From NCBI GenBank assembly GCA_023974075.1, contig CM043800.1, forward strand, positions 41,818,185 to 41,882,184: 64,000 bases of DNA. Direction: 5' to 3'. The translations under genes and the position numbers were made by a program. Below, piece after piece: positions 1 to 12,077 of this stretch. This stretch comes from Chaenocephalus aceratus. Lineage: Eukaryota > Chordata > Actinopteri > Perciformes > Channichthyidae. Below the pieces are notes generated by a model that was not told where the DNA came from, did no database searches, and worked only from the letters and a program-made list of their open reading frames with translations. Position 1 is the stretch's first letter, and each line of letters begins with the position of its first letter.

Positions 1-221
1 AACATTTTAGAAGGCCTCACGAAATACTTTAATGTAAATTCAAATGTAAATGTGAAGGGATGTGTGTAATGTGGTGACATTATTCACCCACGGTTATTCA
101 AATCAAATCAAGTTTTATTTATATAGCACATTTATAAACGCTTTTTGGTCGAGCCAAAGTGCTGTACATATAATAAAAATAGCCTACAGTCGAGACACTT
201 TACAGCTAATACAACAACACA

Positions 222-311
222 GTCCTTAGACCCTCTATCCTTAGACCCTCTGTCCTTAGACCCTCTGTCCTCAGACCCTCTGTCCTTGGACCCTCTGTCC
301 TTAGACCCTCA
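222..311. repeat. 15-bp tandem repeat, six copies
   Basis: About six imperfect copies of TCCTTAGACCCTCTG follow directly after a dispersed-repeat-like segment (97-190, containing AAGTTTTATTTATATAGCAC, a motif common in fish interspersed repeats). The reading frame through it is a by-product of the 15-bp (five-codon) period. Confidence 0.8.
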
Positions 312-1281
312 CATCGTACAAGGAAACACTTCCGGAGAAAACCCCACAGTTTAAAGGGAACATGGGAGAAACCTCAGGGAGAGCAGCAGAGGAGGGATCC
401 CTCTCCCAGGACGGACAGACTGCAATAGGTGCCGTGTGGAAATCCAAGAGATAATACATTTTACAGCATATAGACCGAATGTTAGGAAATGCATGTGTCT
501 GTAATGAGAAGATGAATCCACGAGGATGTCTACAGTCCTGTGGAAGCCATCAGGGAAGCAGCATGACGAGACCCAAGGCAGGACCGCAGAGACCGGTTCA
601 GCCACGACCCGAAGTCCACGACTTAACCCAGAACTCAGGATAGAGGATCCAAGTCACAGGACTACAGCAAGAGGATCGGCCTCGACTCCGGACCCCGGCG
701 TAGATATAGATACAAAACAAGAACAAAGATTTGGCTGGGTTAATCGGAACAAGAGAAGACACAGACACAGACAGAGAGGGAGAAGGTCATTGGATACGAG
801 TTATTCTTGATAACCCTCTAGAAAGATCTCATGAACTTCCCACTCAATCTATCAGGAGCCGAGCACTTCTATTAGATATAGGATAAGAAACAGAGATAGG
901 GAGAACAACAACCTACCTCTTCGTCAGATGCACTCCCCCGCGTATCTAAGCGACTCTGTACCCCGTTACCCTCTGTACCCCGTCACCCTCTACAAGGCCA
1001 TAGAGCAGCAGAGGGAACATGGGGGGGGGGGGGGGGGTAAGGGTTTTTAAGAATAAACCGCAAGGGTCTAAAGGGAAAAAAGATTAAATATAAGGTACTA
1101 TATATAATCCTATCTACTATTCCTATATTCGAATAATGTATAAACTATTTAAAAAATACTTTATGAAATCCTATGTTATGTTATAAATATTAAAATAAAG
1201 AACTACATGAATAAATAAATAAATAAATAAATAAATAAATGAATAAATAAATGAATAAATAAATAGATAATTAAACAAAAG

Positions 1282-1545
1282 TCAAAGAGAAAAAGTGAGT
1301 TTTAAGTGTTGGGCCGACCTCACATGGAGGGGCAGAGTGTTCCAGAGCCTGGGGCCAGCCGCTTTGAAAGCTCGATGCTCTCGGGTTGTAAGCCTGGTCT
1401 TAGGCCCTATCAACAGCAGCTGATCGGCCGACCTTAAGGCTCTGCCTGGGGTGTAGCGATGGAGGAGTAAAAACGATAAGTGCGGCTTGATATTGAGTAA
1501 GAAAAAAGTTGATAAACGCTGTGAGAATGGATCTGCGGAGAGCAT
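1282..1545 (-). pseudogene. Non-LTR retrotransposon reverse-transcriptase C-terminal remnant
   Basis: The minus-strand frame encodes about 87 residues. It contains LRSADQLLLIGPKTRL, then TTREHRAFKAAGPRLWNTLP, then LHVRSAQHLKLTFSL. This is the familiar end of ORF2 in fish non-LTR retrotransposons (pattern R..DQLLL.VP..RL.T.G.RAF...AP.LWN.LP..VR....L..FK..LK). The catalytic reverse-transcriptase core and endonuclease are missing, so it is a 5'-truncated dead copy. AAAT-rich simple sequence at 1203-1262 lies just 3' of it on the minus strand and may be the degenerated tail. Family assignment (L2/CR1/Rex-like) is inference. Confidence 0.82.
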
Positions 1546-1800
1546 TTCGCCGCGATCCCAACTCGTCTATTACCAACGTTCAGGGAGCTCTATGCAAGTC
1601 AATGGGACGCCCTGACTCTCAAGGGGTACCCTGTGCGTAATAGAGTGACGGGGAGGGGCCCTGACCGCCCGTCAACATGTGACGGGTTGGGAGTGAGGAC
1701 GTGTTGAAATAAGTCCCCAAGATACTCTCTATTAGAAATCAAGGTGATCTGATCAGGGGATAAAACAAATCTCCATATCTTTGCTTCCGGTTAGGCCTTA

Positions 1801-1992
1801 GGACTTGTTGGTCTTTATTTGGGACTTGACCAGAGACTTGTTGGTCTTTATTGAGGACTTGATAATTGTTAGTCTTTATTTGAGACTTGGCATGAACCAC
1901 GTTGGTCTTTATTTGGGACTGGACTTAAAACTTGTTAGTCATTATTTTGGACTCGAGACTCTGTCTTTATTTGGGACTCGACTTGGTGGTCT
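1801..1992. repeat. Degenerate tandem repeat (GGACTTG..GTCTTTATTTGG)
   Basis: Six or seven decayed copies of a 25-40 bp unit built on GACTTGTTGGTCTTTATTTG are visible. Spacing is irregular. No gene is supported. Confidence 0.6.
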
Positions 1993-2397
1993 ACAAACAC
2001 ATCGATGAATGGTTTATCCATTGAGTAAGTATACATTGTTTTAGCTCAACATATGACGAAAGAAATATTAAAAGCTAGAGATGTACATTAGAGTTTTCTA
2101 TTCAGGGTTCTTGCTTAAGGAACCGGCCCACGTTCCTCACCAGTTTCAGACAGAACGGCTCGATAAAGGAACATTTTAATTTGACAGTGTTCTTGTGGGG
2201 TCATTAGAGATGGAGACATCACACATGGGACATGTCTTAGAATAAATATCAATAGACGACAACACGGACATGTCCAATTCCTCATATCTAAAACAGAACA
2301 GGGCAAACGTAAAGAGAGGAACAAAAGAGACAATACGTTAGCAACTAATGCATGATGAATTCAGCTGTACGTCATGTAGGCGAGGTGGTTCCTGTTG

Positions 2398-2399
<2 letters not shown>

Positions 2400-2464
<65 letters not shown>
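2400..2464. repeat. (TG)n microsatellite
   Basis: Uninterrupted TG dinucleotide tract of about 65 nt. It produces open frames of alternating Cys-Val or His-Thr that are not genes. Confidence 0.95.
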
Positions 2465-2467
<3 letters not shown>

Positions 2468-3180
2468 CAGATGCCCACAGTAATCTGATCAGTGTGTGTA
2501 ATGCAGTTATAGTGAATCTGCAGGCGGGACACACCCATGTGAGGAAGGCAAAGAGGAAGAGGAGGAGGAAGATCAAACCCTCCACAAGCCAGAGAGCATA
2601 TTCACGAGGCGAGATCCTCAACAAACGTAGAGTTTATTTTAAGAGCTATTCAACCTCCATAACATTTCAGAGTCATTTTACTGTCAGTAGATTTCGCCTC
2701 AATTAACTAAAAGTTAGCTTTCACAAAGCTGCCTTTGCATATTTAAACATGACATTTCAGAAAACTTGCAATATAAAAAATAATTATCTTGATGCCAAAA
2801 AAGAAGTGGGGAAGTTTCATGGCGATATCAATTAGTTAAAATGTTTACCCTATTCACCTGTAGTGTTATTCATATTGTACATGGTATTAAAGAGGGATTT
2901 GTATTATTGCCTGATTTTAATACAATTGTGAAAAGATACCCTATATTTTTGCTTTTTTATGACCAAAATAGTAAATAAAACTATTCAGTAAACACTGAAG
3001 AAAGACACGACATATATAAAAAAGATACTCAGTCACATGTTGACTTCCTTTGGGTGTGTACACACAACACGATGCTCAGCTTTTGAATTGTTAAAGATAT
3101 GACACACTGACTGACCAGTTGGACGTCCGTCTGAGCATGTGTGTGTGAGAGTGGTTATTAATAGCGTCCTGTTGAGCCAG

Positions 3181-3182
<2 letters not shown>

Positions 3183-3241
<59 letters not shown>
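3183..3241. repeat. (TG)n microsatellite
   Basis: Uninterrupted TG tract of about 59 nt in intergenic DNA. Confidence 0.95.
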
Positions 3242-3244
<3 letters not shown>

Positions 3245-4242
3245 ACCAGCTGACGGCGCCAGCTGACGTCCGGCTGCATCCTCTCATCATCCTCTTCTCT
3301 AACAGGATCAGATACACTCAAATGATGTGAAAATGGAAACGTGGCGACGCTCTTTGGAAAAACGAGACGCATATCAAACACAAACAGTGACTGTAGAGCG
3401 AAGTGTGGCAGCCATTACATGATGTTACATTGCGTTGTGTTAAAGGGATAGTTTGTTATAGTTAGTCACTGCATTACTTACAGCAGCTGTACCGGCAGGA
3501 AGCGGCACTGATGTTTTCGGGTGGGTGTTTACAGAGACATGTTTTGTCTTGAAAGGATGGAGACGAGCAGTGGCCGGAACTTTTGGCGAGGGGTGGCCGT
3601 GGTTCGAGGCGGAGTTTTAGGCGTGGCCATGCTCCTGAACCTATGTTAACAATTTAACCTCATTAAATATGTTGTTTTTTTGCTAATCGATTATTATGTT
3701 AAAACGATACGGTCACCCCTTGGGAATATAGACTCATGCCTTAGCTAATGAGTAAACATCAGCGTTTAACGTCACTTTAAACACCCTAACTTGGGACACT
3801 ATTTAGACATCCATCAGATATGGAGGACGTTTCCATTCGAGGGGAGGCGAGAGGACGAGCTGATTGAAAGGCAGGATTTAAAACGATAGGAAAGTTAACG
3901 ATATGCAAAACCAAAGGAACTTGTGACAACAAACCTTTGGAATTACAAGGGAGGCTTCACATTGGATGATTCGGGTTTCCCATTTAAGTACAAAGTGCAC
4001 TTTAAAACAGTGGACGCTGGTATTCAAGTTTAAAACAACAGGTAACACAAAAACAAAACAAAATAATAAGAATTACTAACCAATTACTAGTGATGTTACG
4101 TACTGCGCCGAAGCTTCAGGGCGTGGTTCGAGTAATCCAGGACGTTTTTGGTGAAGCGTGTATCGAGGCTTGAAGGCTCGTTTTAGGCCAGGGACGTCAT
4201 CGATGACAAACGAAGCCTCGCTGCCTGTCGATACCACGCTTC

Positions 4243-4692
4243 AGATAGAGCTTCAGAACGAGCTTCAGACGGAGCTTCAGACGGAGCTTCAGACGGAGCT
4301 TCAGACGGAGCTTCAGACCGAGCTTCAGACCGAGCTTCAGACCGAGCTTCAGACCGAGCTTCAGACCGAGCTTCAGACGGAGATTCAGACCGAGCTTCAG
4401 ACCGAGCTTCAGACGGAGCTTCAGACGGAGCTTCAGACCGAGCTTCAGACGGAGCTTCAGACGGAGCTTCAGACCGAGCTTCAGATCGAGCTTCAGACCG
4501 AGCTTCAGACCGAGCTTCAGACGGAGCTTCAGAACGAGCTTCAGACGGAGCTTCAGACGGAGCTTCAGACCGAGCTTCAGACCGAGCTTCAGATCGAGCT
4601 TCAGACGGAGCTTCAGACGGAGCTTCAGACCGAGCTTCAGACCGAGCTTCAGACAGAGCTTCAGACAGAGCTTCAGACCGAGCTTCAGATCG
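4243..4692. repeat. 12-bp minisatellite GAGCTTCAGACS
   Basis: About 37 near-perfect copies of a 12-bp unit, GAGCTTCAGACC or GAGCTTCAGACG. Because 12 is a multiple of three, all frames stay open: plus strand reads (ELQT)n and minus strand reads (SEAR/SEAP)n. Upstream sequence at 4100-4240 contains looser related motifs (CGAAGCTTCAGG, GAGGCTTGAAGGC), which look like the seed. Nothing supports expression as protein. Confidence 0.93.
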
Positions 4693-4763
4693 GTTGAACC
4701 ACTGACACTTCACAGTTTTACAACACTCATATTACCACGATGGGATTAAGAGAGATCCTCACT

Positions 4764-4975
4764 CAGTGGCGGACTGGCCATCGGGACGTTCGGGACGAAT
4801 CCCGATGGCCGGTACGAATCCCGATGGGCCGGTACTGAAGTGGGCCGGTCGGACGATGTGGGCCGCCCCTGTCGACAATTTACTAGCAGTATTTACTTGC
4901 GGTACCGAGGTGGGCCGGTGGTACCGAGGTGGGCCGGTCGAGAGTCCGGGCTGATTTTTAGCCCCAGTCCGCCCC
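4764..4975. mobile_element. hAT-like MITE (TIR CAGTGGCGGACTGG)
   Basis: The left end CAGTGGCGGACTGGCCA and right end CCCAGTCCGCCCCTG are imperfect terminal inverted repeats. Such ends are typical of non-autonomous hAT elements in fish. The interior consists of GGGCCGGT-type short repeats. An 8-bp target duplication is not clear, so the class is provisional. Confidence 0.6.
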
Positions 4976-5874
4976 TGCCCCCACTCATATGGAGGGCGGA
5001 ACATGATATAAGTATACATAAATAAATGTATAAATAAAAACATGAATAAATAAATAAATAAGACGATACATAAATAAATACAGGGATAAATAAATGTGTA
5101 CAATATTGATACAAATTGTTAACATGAGAATATGATTTCACGTTCGTGGTTATTCTAAGGCTTTACTCATTGGGAACTCGGTGTAAGAAAGATCACACCG
5201 TTGAGATGTCGGCCGGTTTCACACACGTTGACCAACAGGGGGGTTCAAAGGAAGCCTCGTGAGATGATTTTATAAGAACAAGTAAAAGTACCCATTATGC
5301 AGAAATGCTCATGTATTTCATTAGATCTTTTAGGTTTTTCTATAAATCTACAAGGATATCATGAACTAGCCGTCAAATACATAAAGTGATGTTAAAGTAC
5401 CACACTGTGGGAATGAACCAAGTATATTCCGGTGTTCATTTATGCTCATTGCATCTTAATGTATATTTACCAAACAGTTGTGTTACTGCTCACTGATGTG
5501 TGTGAATCAAAAATAGCGTGTCATTATTCCTCCTGTTTTTATTAGTAGCGTTCATCAGAGCCGACACCCGCTGTTGTTCCGCAGCCAACACGATAATCAC
5601 TGAATACTGACTCTGGGATGATGAGTTTTGACACTTTGTGGCGAGATGAAGGAATAATTGCTCGTTTTGTCGAGATCATAAAACAACTTGTTTACCTTGT
5701 TATTCATCTAAGATTGTTAAAAAGTAATGTCTCAACACTTTGACATTCATTGGAAGCCTTTCTAGCGTCGGTATGAATGCACTTTACGGCTCCAATGTAA
5801 GACAAATCATTGTTTAATTACATCCAATAATCTCCGTTTGGTCTCAGAGGTCGTCACCGTGGGAACAAAACATC

Positions 5875-5894
5875 CAACCTTTGACCTTTGACCT
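5875..5894. promoter_or_regulatory. Candidate nuclear-receptor DR1 element with a third half-site
   Basis: The plus strand carries CAACCT-T-TGACCT-T-TGACCT. On the minus strand this reads AGGTCA A AGGTCA A AGGTTG. The first two half-sites are a perfect direct repeat with 1-bp spacing (the DR1 type bound by RXR heterodimers, HNF4 and COUP-TF), and the third matches 5 of 6 at the same spacing. It lies about 1 kb beyond the inferred mef2d 3' end. Function is inferred from motif only. Confidence 0.3.
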
Positions 5895-6845
5895 CCTCTC
5901 TGTGAAGAACAAAGGAGGATCCGGCTGATCAATAAACAGCAGGTTATTGATCGGTGTTAAAGTGGCTTATTGAACAAGCATGCGCTAAAGAACACGTGTT
6001 TATGCAAATTAACATTTGTGTGTACTTACGTTTGTGCTTATCAGAAAAATGCAAAATAAAAAACCGTCTCTCCAAGTCACTCTCTGTCTTAGAGTGCAGC
6101 GGTTTTTAATTAAAATAAATCAATAATAAATCAATAAATTATAATCATAAATAATACTTGAATAAGAAAAATAAGAAATACATAATGTATGATAAAAACA
6201 TGATAATACATCATTAATAAATGAATAATGATGATAGTACATAATTAAAATTCACTCTCAAATGTAGTGAAAATTATAATAAATCTAAATATTGATGAAT
6301 CTCAATAAAACACACAACATGTCAGAATAAAAAGCTAAATAAAAAAACCTTGTATTAAAGTCTCCATCTAAAGTAAATTAAAATAAGTTTCAAACAGTTA
6401 GATTTATTTCTGTGGTTTCTGAAACACCACAGGGATACACTTATACAACAATACTGTAGTGCTAAGTTAAATGATATAATAGTCAGTGTTTTCCCGCGTT
6501 ATAATGCAGGTATTTCATTTTAAAAAGCCCTAAAGATGGCATTTTGGAAATCTGAACTTCTTCACTTGTCATCAGCTTCCTCCTCGTGCAGATCTAAATA
6601 TAAGAGTGGCGCCATCTGGTGGTGAAAACACGGAGCTGCAGTCGCTTCAGAAAGAGGGCAGAACAGAAATCCACACAGTCAGACTTCCTGTAGGTCAACT
6701 TGTCTATTTAATATATAAAATACGGTAAAACATACGCAAAAAGGGGGGGGCGGGTAAGAGGGGACCAATGGATACTTTGGTACAATAACAAACACTTTTT
6801 TTTGTAAAAGCAGTATAGAATTTGTAATAACATATCAGTGCATAC

Positions 6846-6851
6846 TTTATT
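6846..6851 (-). terminator. mef2d: Candidate polyadenylation signal AATAAA for mef2d
   Basis: The minus strand reads AATAAA here, followed by a T/G-containing stretch. It is one of several AATAAA hexamers downstream of the stop codon (others at 6957-6962 and 8953-8958). This one was chosen because sequence beyond it looks intergenic. It is weakly supported. Confidence 0.3.
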
Positions 6852-7687
6852 TATGAAAATATACACAAGTTGTATATCATTCTCCAAAAAAAACAACAAA
6901 AAAAGTTTCTTTACAACGAAAAAGCAGACTAGCCGAACACAATATATTAGCTATAATTTATTTAAACTTTTTTCTTCCATTTTTTTTTTTCCTGTGTGTT
7001 GTATATTTGTGTGGATATTACACGTGTAGTTCCTATAACATGATTCACTCTTCGCCCATGCATTGACATCATTGTGTCTGGTCAGAAATAAGTTAGACGT
7101 GTGTGTGCGTGTGTCCCATGTTAGCGTGTGTGTGTGTGTGTGTTTGTACATTGGACTCAAAGTCGCAGCATTGAAGCGTTTCGCCACACGTGTACTAGTA
7201 TCACTACGCTTGTGTTCATAGAAATCGTGCAACATTAGTAACACCCTTTTTTGAAGAAGAAAAGAAAACCCCAAAAAAAACAAAAAATATATTTATAGAA
7301 TATTTTTATATAATAAAATAAAATCCAAAAAATGCCTATAACCTACACAAAAAAAAAATCCATACCATCATGACAGCTGCCATCCGTGAGAGCTGTGGTC
7401 GTGATGATGAATATAATAATATCACTTTTCAGAGAACAATTAAAAACAGACCAGCACAGATTAACACTGGAAAGTGAGACTTCTAAACATCATTACACAG
7501 GAGCTTCAATTCAGGGCGGGCGGGGGGCGGGGGGGGGGGGGGGGGGGGTGCAGGTTTCCATTTCTCCGCACGATTGTCGTGTCTGTTTTTGCAAAAACCC
7601 GCTCCATCACCGACAAACAAACAAAGCCATCTTGTTTTTTTGTTTTGTTTTTGTTCGAAGCTCAGGGTACAACAGTCTTAACAGTCA

Positions 7688-7688
<1 letters not shown>

Positions 7689-7753
<65 letters not shown>
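7689..7753. repeat. (TG)n microsatellite in probable 3' UTR
   Basis: TG tract of about 65 nt, which reads as (CA)n in the sense of mef2d transcription. Confidence 0.93.
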
Positions 7754-7754
<1 letters not shown>

Positions 7755-9993
7755 TGAGGAGGACGGATACGACGCCTGCTCTCTGGACGGAGTAAACGGA
7801 GAGGCTGCACAATTGATCAACATGTTATGGATTTGCATTACGTGGTGCGATGTCCAAGCTAAATATTTAGGAGTATATAAGAAATATCTGAATTAAGTAT
7901 TTTTAGAAAAGTCTTGGTATTCTGAAGACCTAATACAATATGGTGTTTGGTTCAGATCCTCTTCAAAAAGTCCAAATATTCTTGAATATTTTTACTTAAG
8001 TGTCGAACAGAGTGAAACAAAGTTTAAAAAAAGTGTATTTCAAAGGTTATTTCCAATCAGAACCGACCCGGCGACGCCTTTCATCTGAATTAAGCACTCT
8101 TAGTTCAACGTGGGAAGTGATCACAACTTTTTCTTGCGAAGATCGTAAAGATGATATATTATAAATATATTTTTAAATATCTAGTACATTTAATTGTGTC
8201 CGCTACCATTTGCCTGTCATCCCCTCCGTTGTAAAACTCTGTCTCTGCAATAAAGGCACTGGTTGCCCAACAAACATATTTTAAAAGATAATAAAACATT
8301 TGAATGATGTTTCAAATATGATCCGTAATGTTTTGAAATTGTGCAGCCCCAAGTTTAAAAGTGTGTGTGTGTGTGTGAGATTTAAAAACCAACTGAGTGA
8401 GTGACGGGGCGGAGGGGACGTGTCGAAAGGCAGTCATTAAAAGATCTGGTTCTGTGACCCTCGGCTTAACGAGACTCCGACCCTGCGTCCGAAGCTTCTA
8501 TCGAGCAAAGCGACGGAGGGTGAAAGAGACAAAATACTTTTGCGCTCTTAACCATTTCTAAATTCTACCCGCTAAACCCCAAAATCCCCCCCTTACAAAA
8601 ATGACATCCTTCACATTTTCTTTTACCTTCATAGTCGTAAATATAAAAGTACAGCCAACCAGTGACACACGAAGGAAAGATAATACATGGCTTATACCGA
8701 GAGGAAAGGTCAGGGGGGGGGTAAAAAAAGCTCAATACTCTCTGTGTGTTCGCTCTGATATGTCCGTGACAGAAAATACTTAGCATTATTATACCGACAC
8801 TGCAAATACTCAACACTTTGATATGCCAAAAGTACTTATAATAAGTAGAGATTATATCCGCAAACATCTTTAAAAAAGTGGAAAGCTTCTTGGGGGGAAG
8901 TGAGACCATCTGGACTGGACTGGACTGATCCAATGATATTCCCAAATCATTGGTTTATTATTCATTAATATTTAGAAATCTGTATCATGAATGTTTACAA
9001 TTGGTGGATGTACTATTTGTGGAGGAAAACATAATAAAATGATTATCACATTTGCAAATAATCATATTTAATAAATATATAAATTAAAGAAACCTTATCA
9101 GAAGTTGTACTTTTTAATATTGTATTTCATTAAAAAATAATTTCATATTTTTAAATAATTATTACCTCGTAGAAATATTTAATTTACTAATTTCCCTTTC
9201 CTTAATATCGTCTTCTTTTAACTCGTATTTAATGTAACTTTTCAATAAAATGTTAAAGGTGGTCCAAACTGCAGAATGCTTTGCTCTGATTGGTTGATAA
9301 CAAATACATTAACTCGGAGAATTTAATAAATAGTGCAAAGATTGATTTGTATCTGCTGAATGTCAGATTTCGAAAAGCAGGTGTATCTGTTTAAAACCGG
9401 CGGTGAGTGTGTGTGTGTGTACAGAATGTGTGTGTCCATGGGTCAGGGTGGGGTTCAGGTAAAGTGCGCTCCATCAGTGACGGAGTCCTAACCGTTCTCT
9501 CTCTAAAACAGTCCGAGTCACCGCGGCTACGTTTTCCCTTTCTACAGCTCCCGCTTTAGGCTCGTCCACATATTACACTTTATATACACGCATAAATATA
9601 AATAAAAAAAGAGACAGATCCGCTGAGAATCAATGCGTTTGCTATTTTTTTTCCTGTTAAGGGATATCCTGCCGATATATAGTTTGTATATACAATCCCT
9701 GTCGTCTATTGTCCCGCCCCCGATGCAGAGCTGCCCGCCTGTTTAAATATATACTTGTATCATACTGTATCTATACCTTCAAAAACACCCTATCCCTGTC
9801 ACACAAAAGCCACAAAGGTTACAGATTGCTTATATACACGGTACCCTCGCCAATCGCCCCCTTTGAACATCAGCTATCTATTCAAAACACAAAAATAAAT
9901 TCAGCTGTGTGCATCGCAGGTGTGTGCTCCAGGATGAAATTGAGAATGAACATTTTGCCCCACATCACTTTGTTAAAAAACGAGGTAACAAAC

Positions 9994-10001
<8 letters not shown>

Positions 10002-10030
<29 letters not shown>
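10002..10030. repeat. (AC)n microsatellite
   Basis: AC tract of about 29 nt followed by imperfect ACACACCAA variants to about 10065, inside the probable 3' UTR. Confidence 0.85.
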
Positions 10031-10031
<1 letters not shown>

Positions 10032-10902
10032 AACACACACCAAACACACACCAAACACACACACACCTTTCTCAGCATCTGCAGTTGACAAGGTGAGGGC
10101 GAAGCTGGGATTCTGCGTCATGTGTTGTTGAGCCGGTGCAGCTCGTCCCTGATTCAAAGAAAAGTATTTTACCTCGTCCCTGGTTTTTACAGCTAGTCTG
10201 CATGGTTGGGATTAAATATAGGACCCAGGAGGGGAAAAGGTGGGGGGGGGGGTCATCAGTCTCGTGGCTGGGGAAAGAGTTTCTCTTTTAGTGTCTTCAT
10301 ATTCCAAAGTCAGACAAATCCAAACGCTAAAGGTCAACAGTCTAGGACAACAAAAAGAAAAACTCCACGCTTTAAAAACGGCAAAAAACGGCCCGAGAAT
10401 CTACAGCGATAACAATGCAACCGTGGTGACGACTCACTCGGTGGCACTGACTCAACGCAGTGCGGTACAGACAGAATATCCAAACGCAGGGCATGCTGGG
10501 AAACCAGCAGTTGTCAACATGTCGGGTGAAACAGTCAAAGTGGCCAAATTTAGGTTTGTGGCCTGATTTAAAAACTTCTATTCAAATGTATCTGAATAAT
10601 GTTTGGACACATGTTCCCTGGTTTGGTGGCTCGACCCGTCGGGGCTTGTGTGAGTGAAAATACATCAGAGTTCAAATGTGTACGCACATGTGTTGACGGT
10701 GTCAGCATGCTGTGTGAGGTCAGCGTTTCCCGTGTAGGTTACTGGGTCGATGTATAAACGGTGTATAAATATATGTGTGTGTGTTTGTGTGTGCACGACG
10801 AAGGAAAGTGGGGGCATCGGGGCTGGTGGGGGGCATGTACACAAGCCACAAGTACACATCTCCATCTCAATCCTCCATCTGTCCGTCCGTCCCTCTGCGG
10901 AT

Positions 10903-11371
10903 TCATGTGACCCAGGTGTCCAGTCGCATCCTCTTCACGTTGGTCCCGTCCTGCTCCTGGGGTTCAGCCGATGAGGGCCTCAGGAGGACCATGGTGGGTT
11001 GTTGTTGCCCCCCGACGCCGCCCTGGTGGAGGAAATCTGTCGGAGCGCCTCCTCTTCCCTGGTTCCCGTCGTCCCGATCGCTGCCATCGTACGAACTGCC
11101 GTTGCTGCTGAGGCTGTCGACTGGCGAGCGTCCCTGACCTCCGACCTCCAGGCGAAGGGTACCCGGGTACGCCACCGAAACTAGACCCTGTCCCTGGAGC
11201 TGAATCTGGCCGACTCCTCCTCCCATTCCTCCTCCCATTCCTCCTCCTCCTCCGCAGGTGGAGCTGGGGGTGCTTCGGTCACGGTTCGGAGACACGGGTT
11301 CGGACTTGATGTTGATGTTGGGGTTCGTGTTGACGGTCAGTGCGCCGCCTTGAGAGAGTTGACCCATCGGC
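10903..11371 (-). CDS. mef2d: mef2d last coding exon (C-terminal transactivation domain and stop)
   Basis: MEF2D binds A/T-rich MEF2 sites in the nucleus through an N-terminal MADS box and activates muscle and neuronal genes through this C-terminal region. The exon starts after a TTCTCCAG acceptor and enters in phase 2. It encodes PMGQLSQGGALTVNTNPNIN, then IKSEPVSPNRDR, and ends VKRMRLDTWVT with TGA at 10905-10903. IKSEPVSP matches the phospho-dependent sumoylation motif (psi-K-x-E-x-x-S-P) of MEF2 proteins. RSPVDSLSS and SSYDGSDR are conserved MEF2 blocks, and KRMR belongs to the C-terminal nuclear localisation signal. A Gly/Met-rich run (GGGGGMGGGMGGGVG) is not present in mammalian MEF2D. 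The frame is intact over 469 nt. The KRMRLDTW ending and upstream exons favour MEF2D over MEF2A/C. Confidence 0.95.
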
Positions 11372-11755
11372 CTGGAGAACAGAAAGATGGAGGGAGAGAA
11401 AACAGAAACAGTGAGATATGACGATAAGATAAGATAAGATGGACCTTTGTTCATCTCCATGGGGGAATTCAGTAGTTTAACAGCAACAGTGTAAGCATGT
11501 AAAAACAGGACAGCACAGATCGACACAGATTAGAGATTAATACAATTACAACACTGTCTTCAAACAGAACATGAGAGGACCTTCATTAGATCACAGTTTG
11601 CCGGTCGAATACAAAATTGCAAAGAAATTCAAGGAATGGTCGCAACCAAAATGAATGCAGGATATTGAAGCCACTTTCAAAGACAAGACACTTTGCAGCA
11701 AAGCGTATGTAGGCTTCAGCACATGGAGGACAAGGACACACCAAACAAAAAGGAC

Positions 11756-12077
11756 TACCGTACTTTTCGGACTATAAGCCGCGACTTTTTCCCCCATTTT
11801 TTTTGTACCGCTAACGGCCACTAGGGAACCTCCTAAATCTATGGATTTCACAGGTAACATTAACCACCTTTAACACTATGGGCTCTATGACCGGTCCGCG
11901 CCCGCCACCTCTAAGCGGCGGGCTCCAGCAGGAAAAGCTGGAGGCCGGAAAGAGTGAGACAGCTAGCGCGCCAAAGTAAAAGTGGAACCGAGAGACAGAA
12001 CGAGAGCAAGACAGACGGACAATTTAGCTGCTGCGGCTTATATGCAGGTGCGCGTTATAGTCCGGAAGAGTACGGTA
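11756..12077. mobile_element. MITE with TACCGTACTTTTCGGACTATAA inverted ends
   Basis: The left end TACCGTACTTTTCGGACTA is the inverted complement of the right end TAGTCCGGAAGAGTACGGTA with small indels. Inside, GCCGCGACTTTTTCCCCC and GCTGCGGCTTATATGCA are also mutually inverted in part. This end sequence recurs widely in fish genomes. No transposase fragment is visible and no clean target duplication was found, so the superfamily is left open. Confidence 0.7.

Larger units (their letters stand above)
1..6825. other. 3' intergenic region downstream of mef2d, no gene seen
   Basis: No host coding exon is recognisable here. The stretch holds a dispersed-repeat tail near 97-190, a short 15-bp tandem repeat (222-311), poly-G at 1021-1037, AAAT repeats (1203-1262 and 5020-5095), a LINE reverse-transcriptase remnant, degenerate repeats at 1801-1992, two long TG tracts, a 12-bp minisatellite, a MITE and AT-rich unique DNA from 5100 to 6825. 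The 3' boundary of the neighbouring gene is uncertain, so this limit is approximate. Confidence 0.6.
6826..10902 (-). other. mef2d: Probable mef2d 3' UTR
   Basis: This follows the mef2d stop codon on the minus strand with no intron signal or other gene recognised. A minus-strand AATAAA (plus TTTATT at 6846-6851) lies about 20 nt from the proposed end, and another is at 6957-6962. Vertebrate MEF2D genes are known to have a 3' UTR of several kilobases, consistent with this length. The stretch contains a TG/CA tract at 7689-7753, a CA tract at 10002-10030, a poly-G run near 7515-7549 and many A/T runs. The end point is a guess without transcript data. Confidence 0.4.

Noticed and set aside
4158..4697. 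(ELQT)n open frame of 179 codons
   Set aside because: A 12-bp repeat keeps every frame open. There is no flanking exon structure and both strands are equally open.
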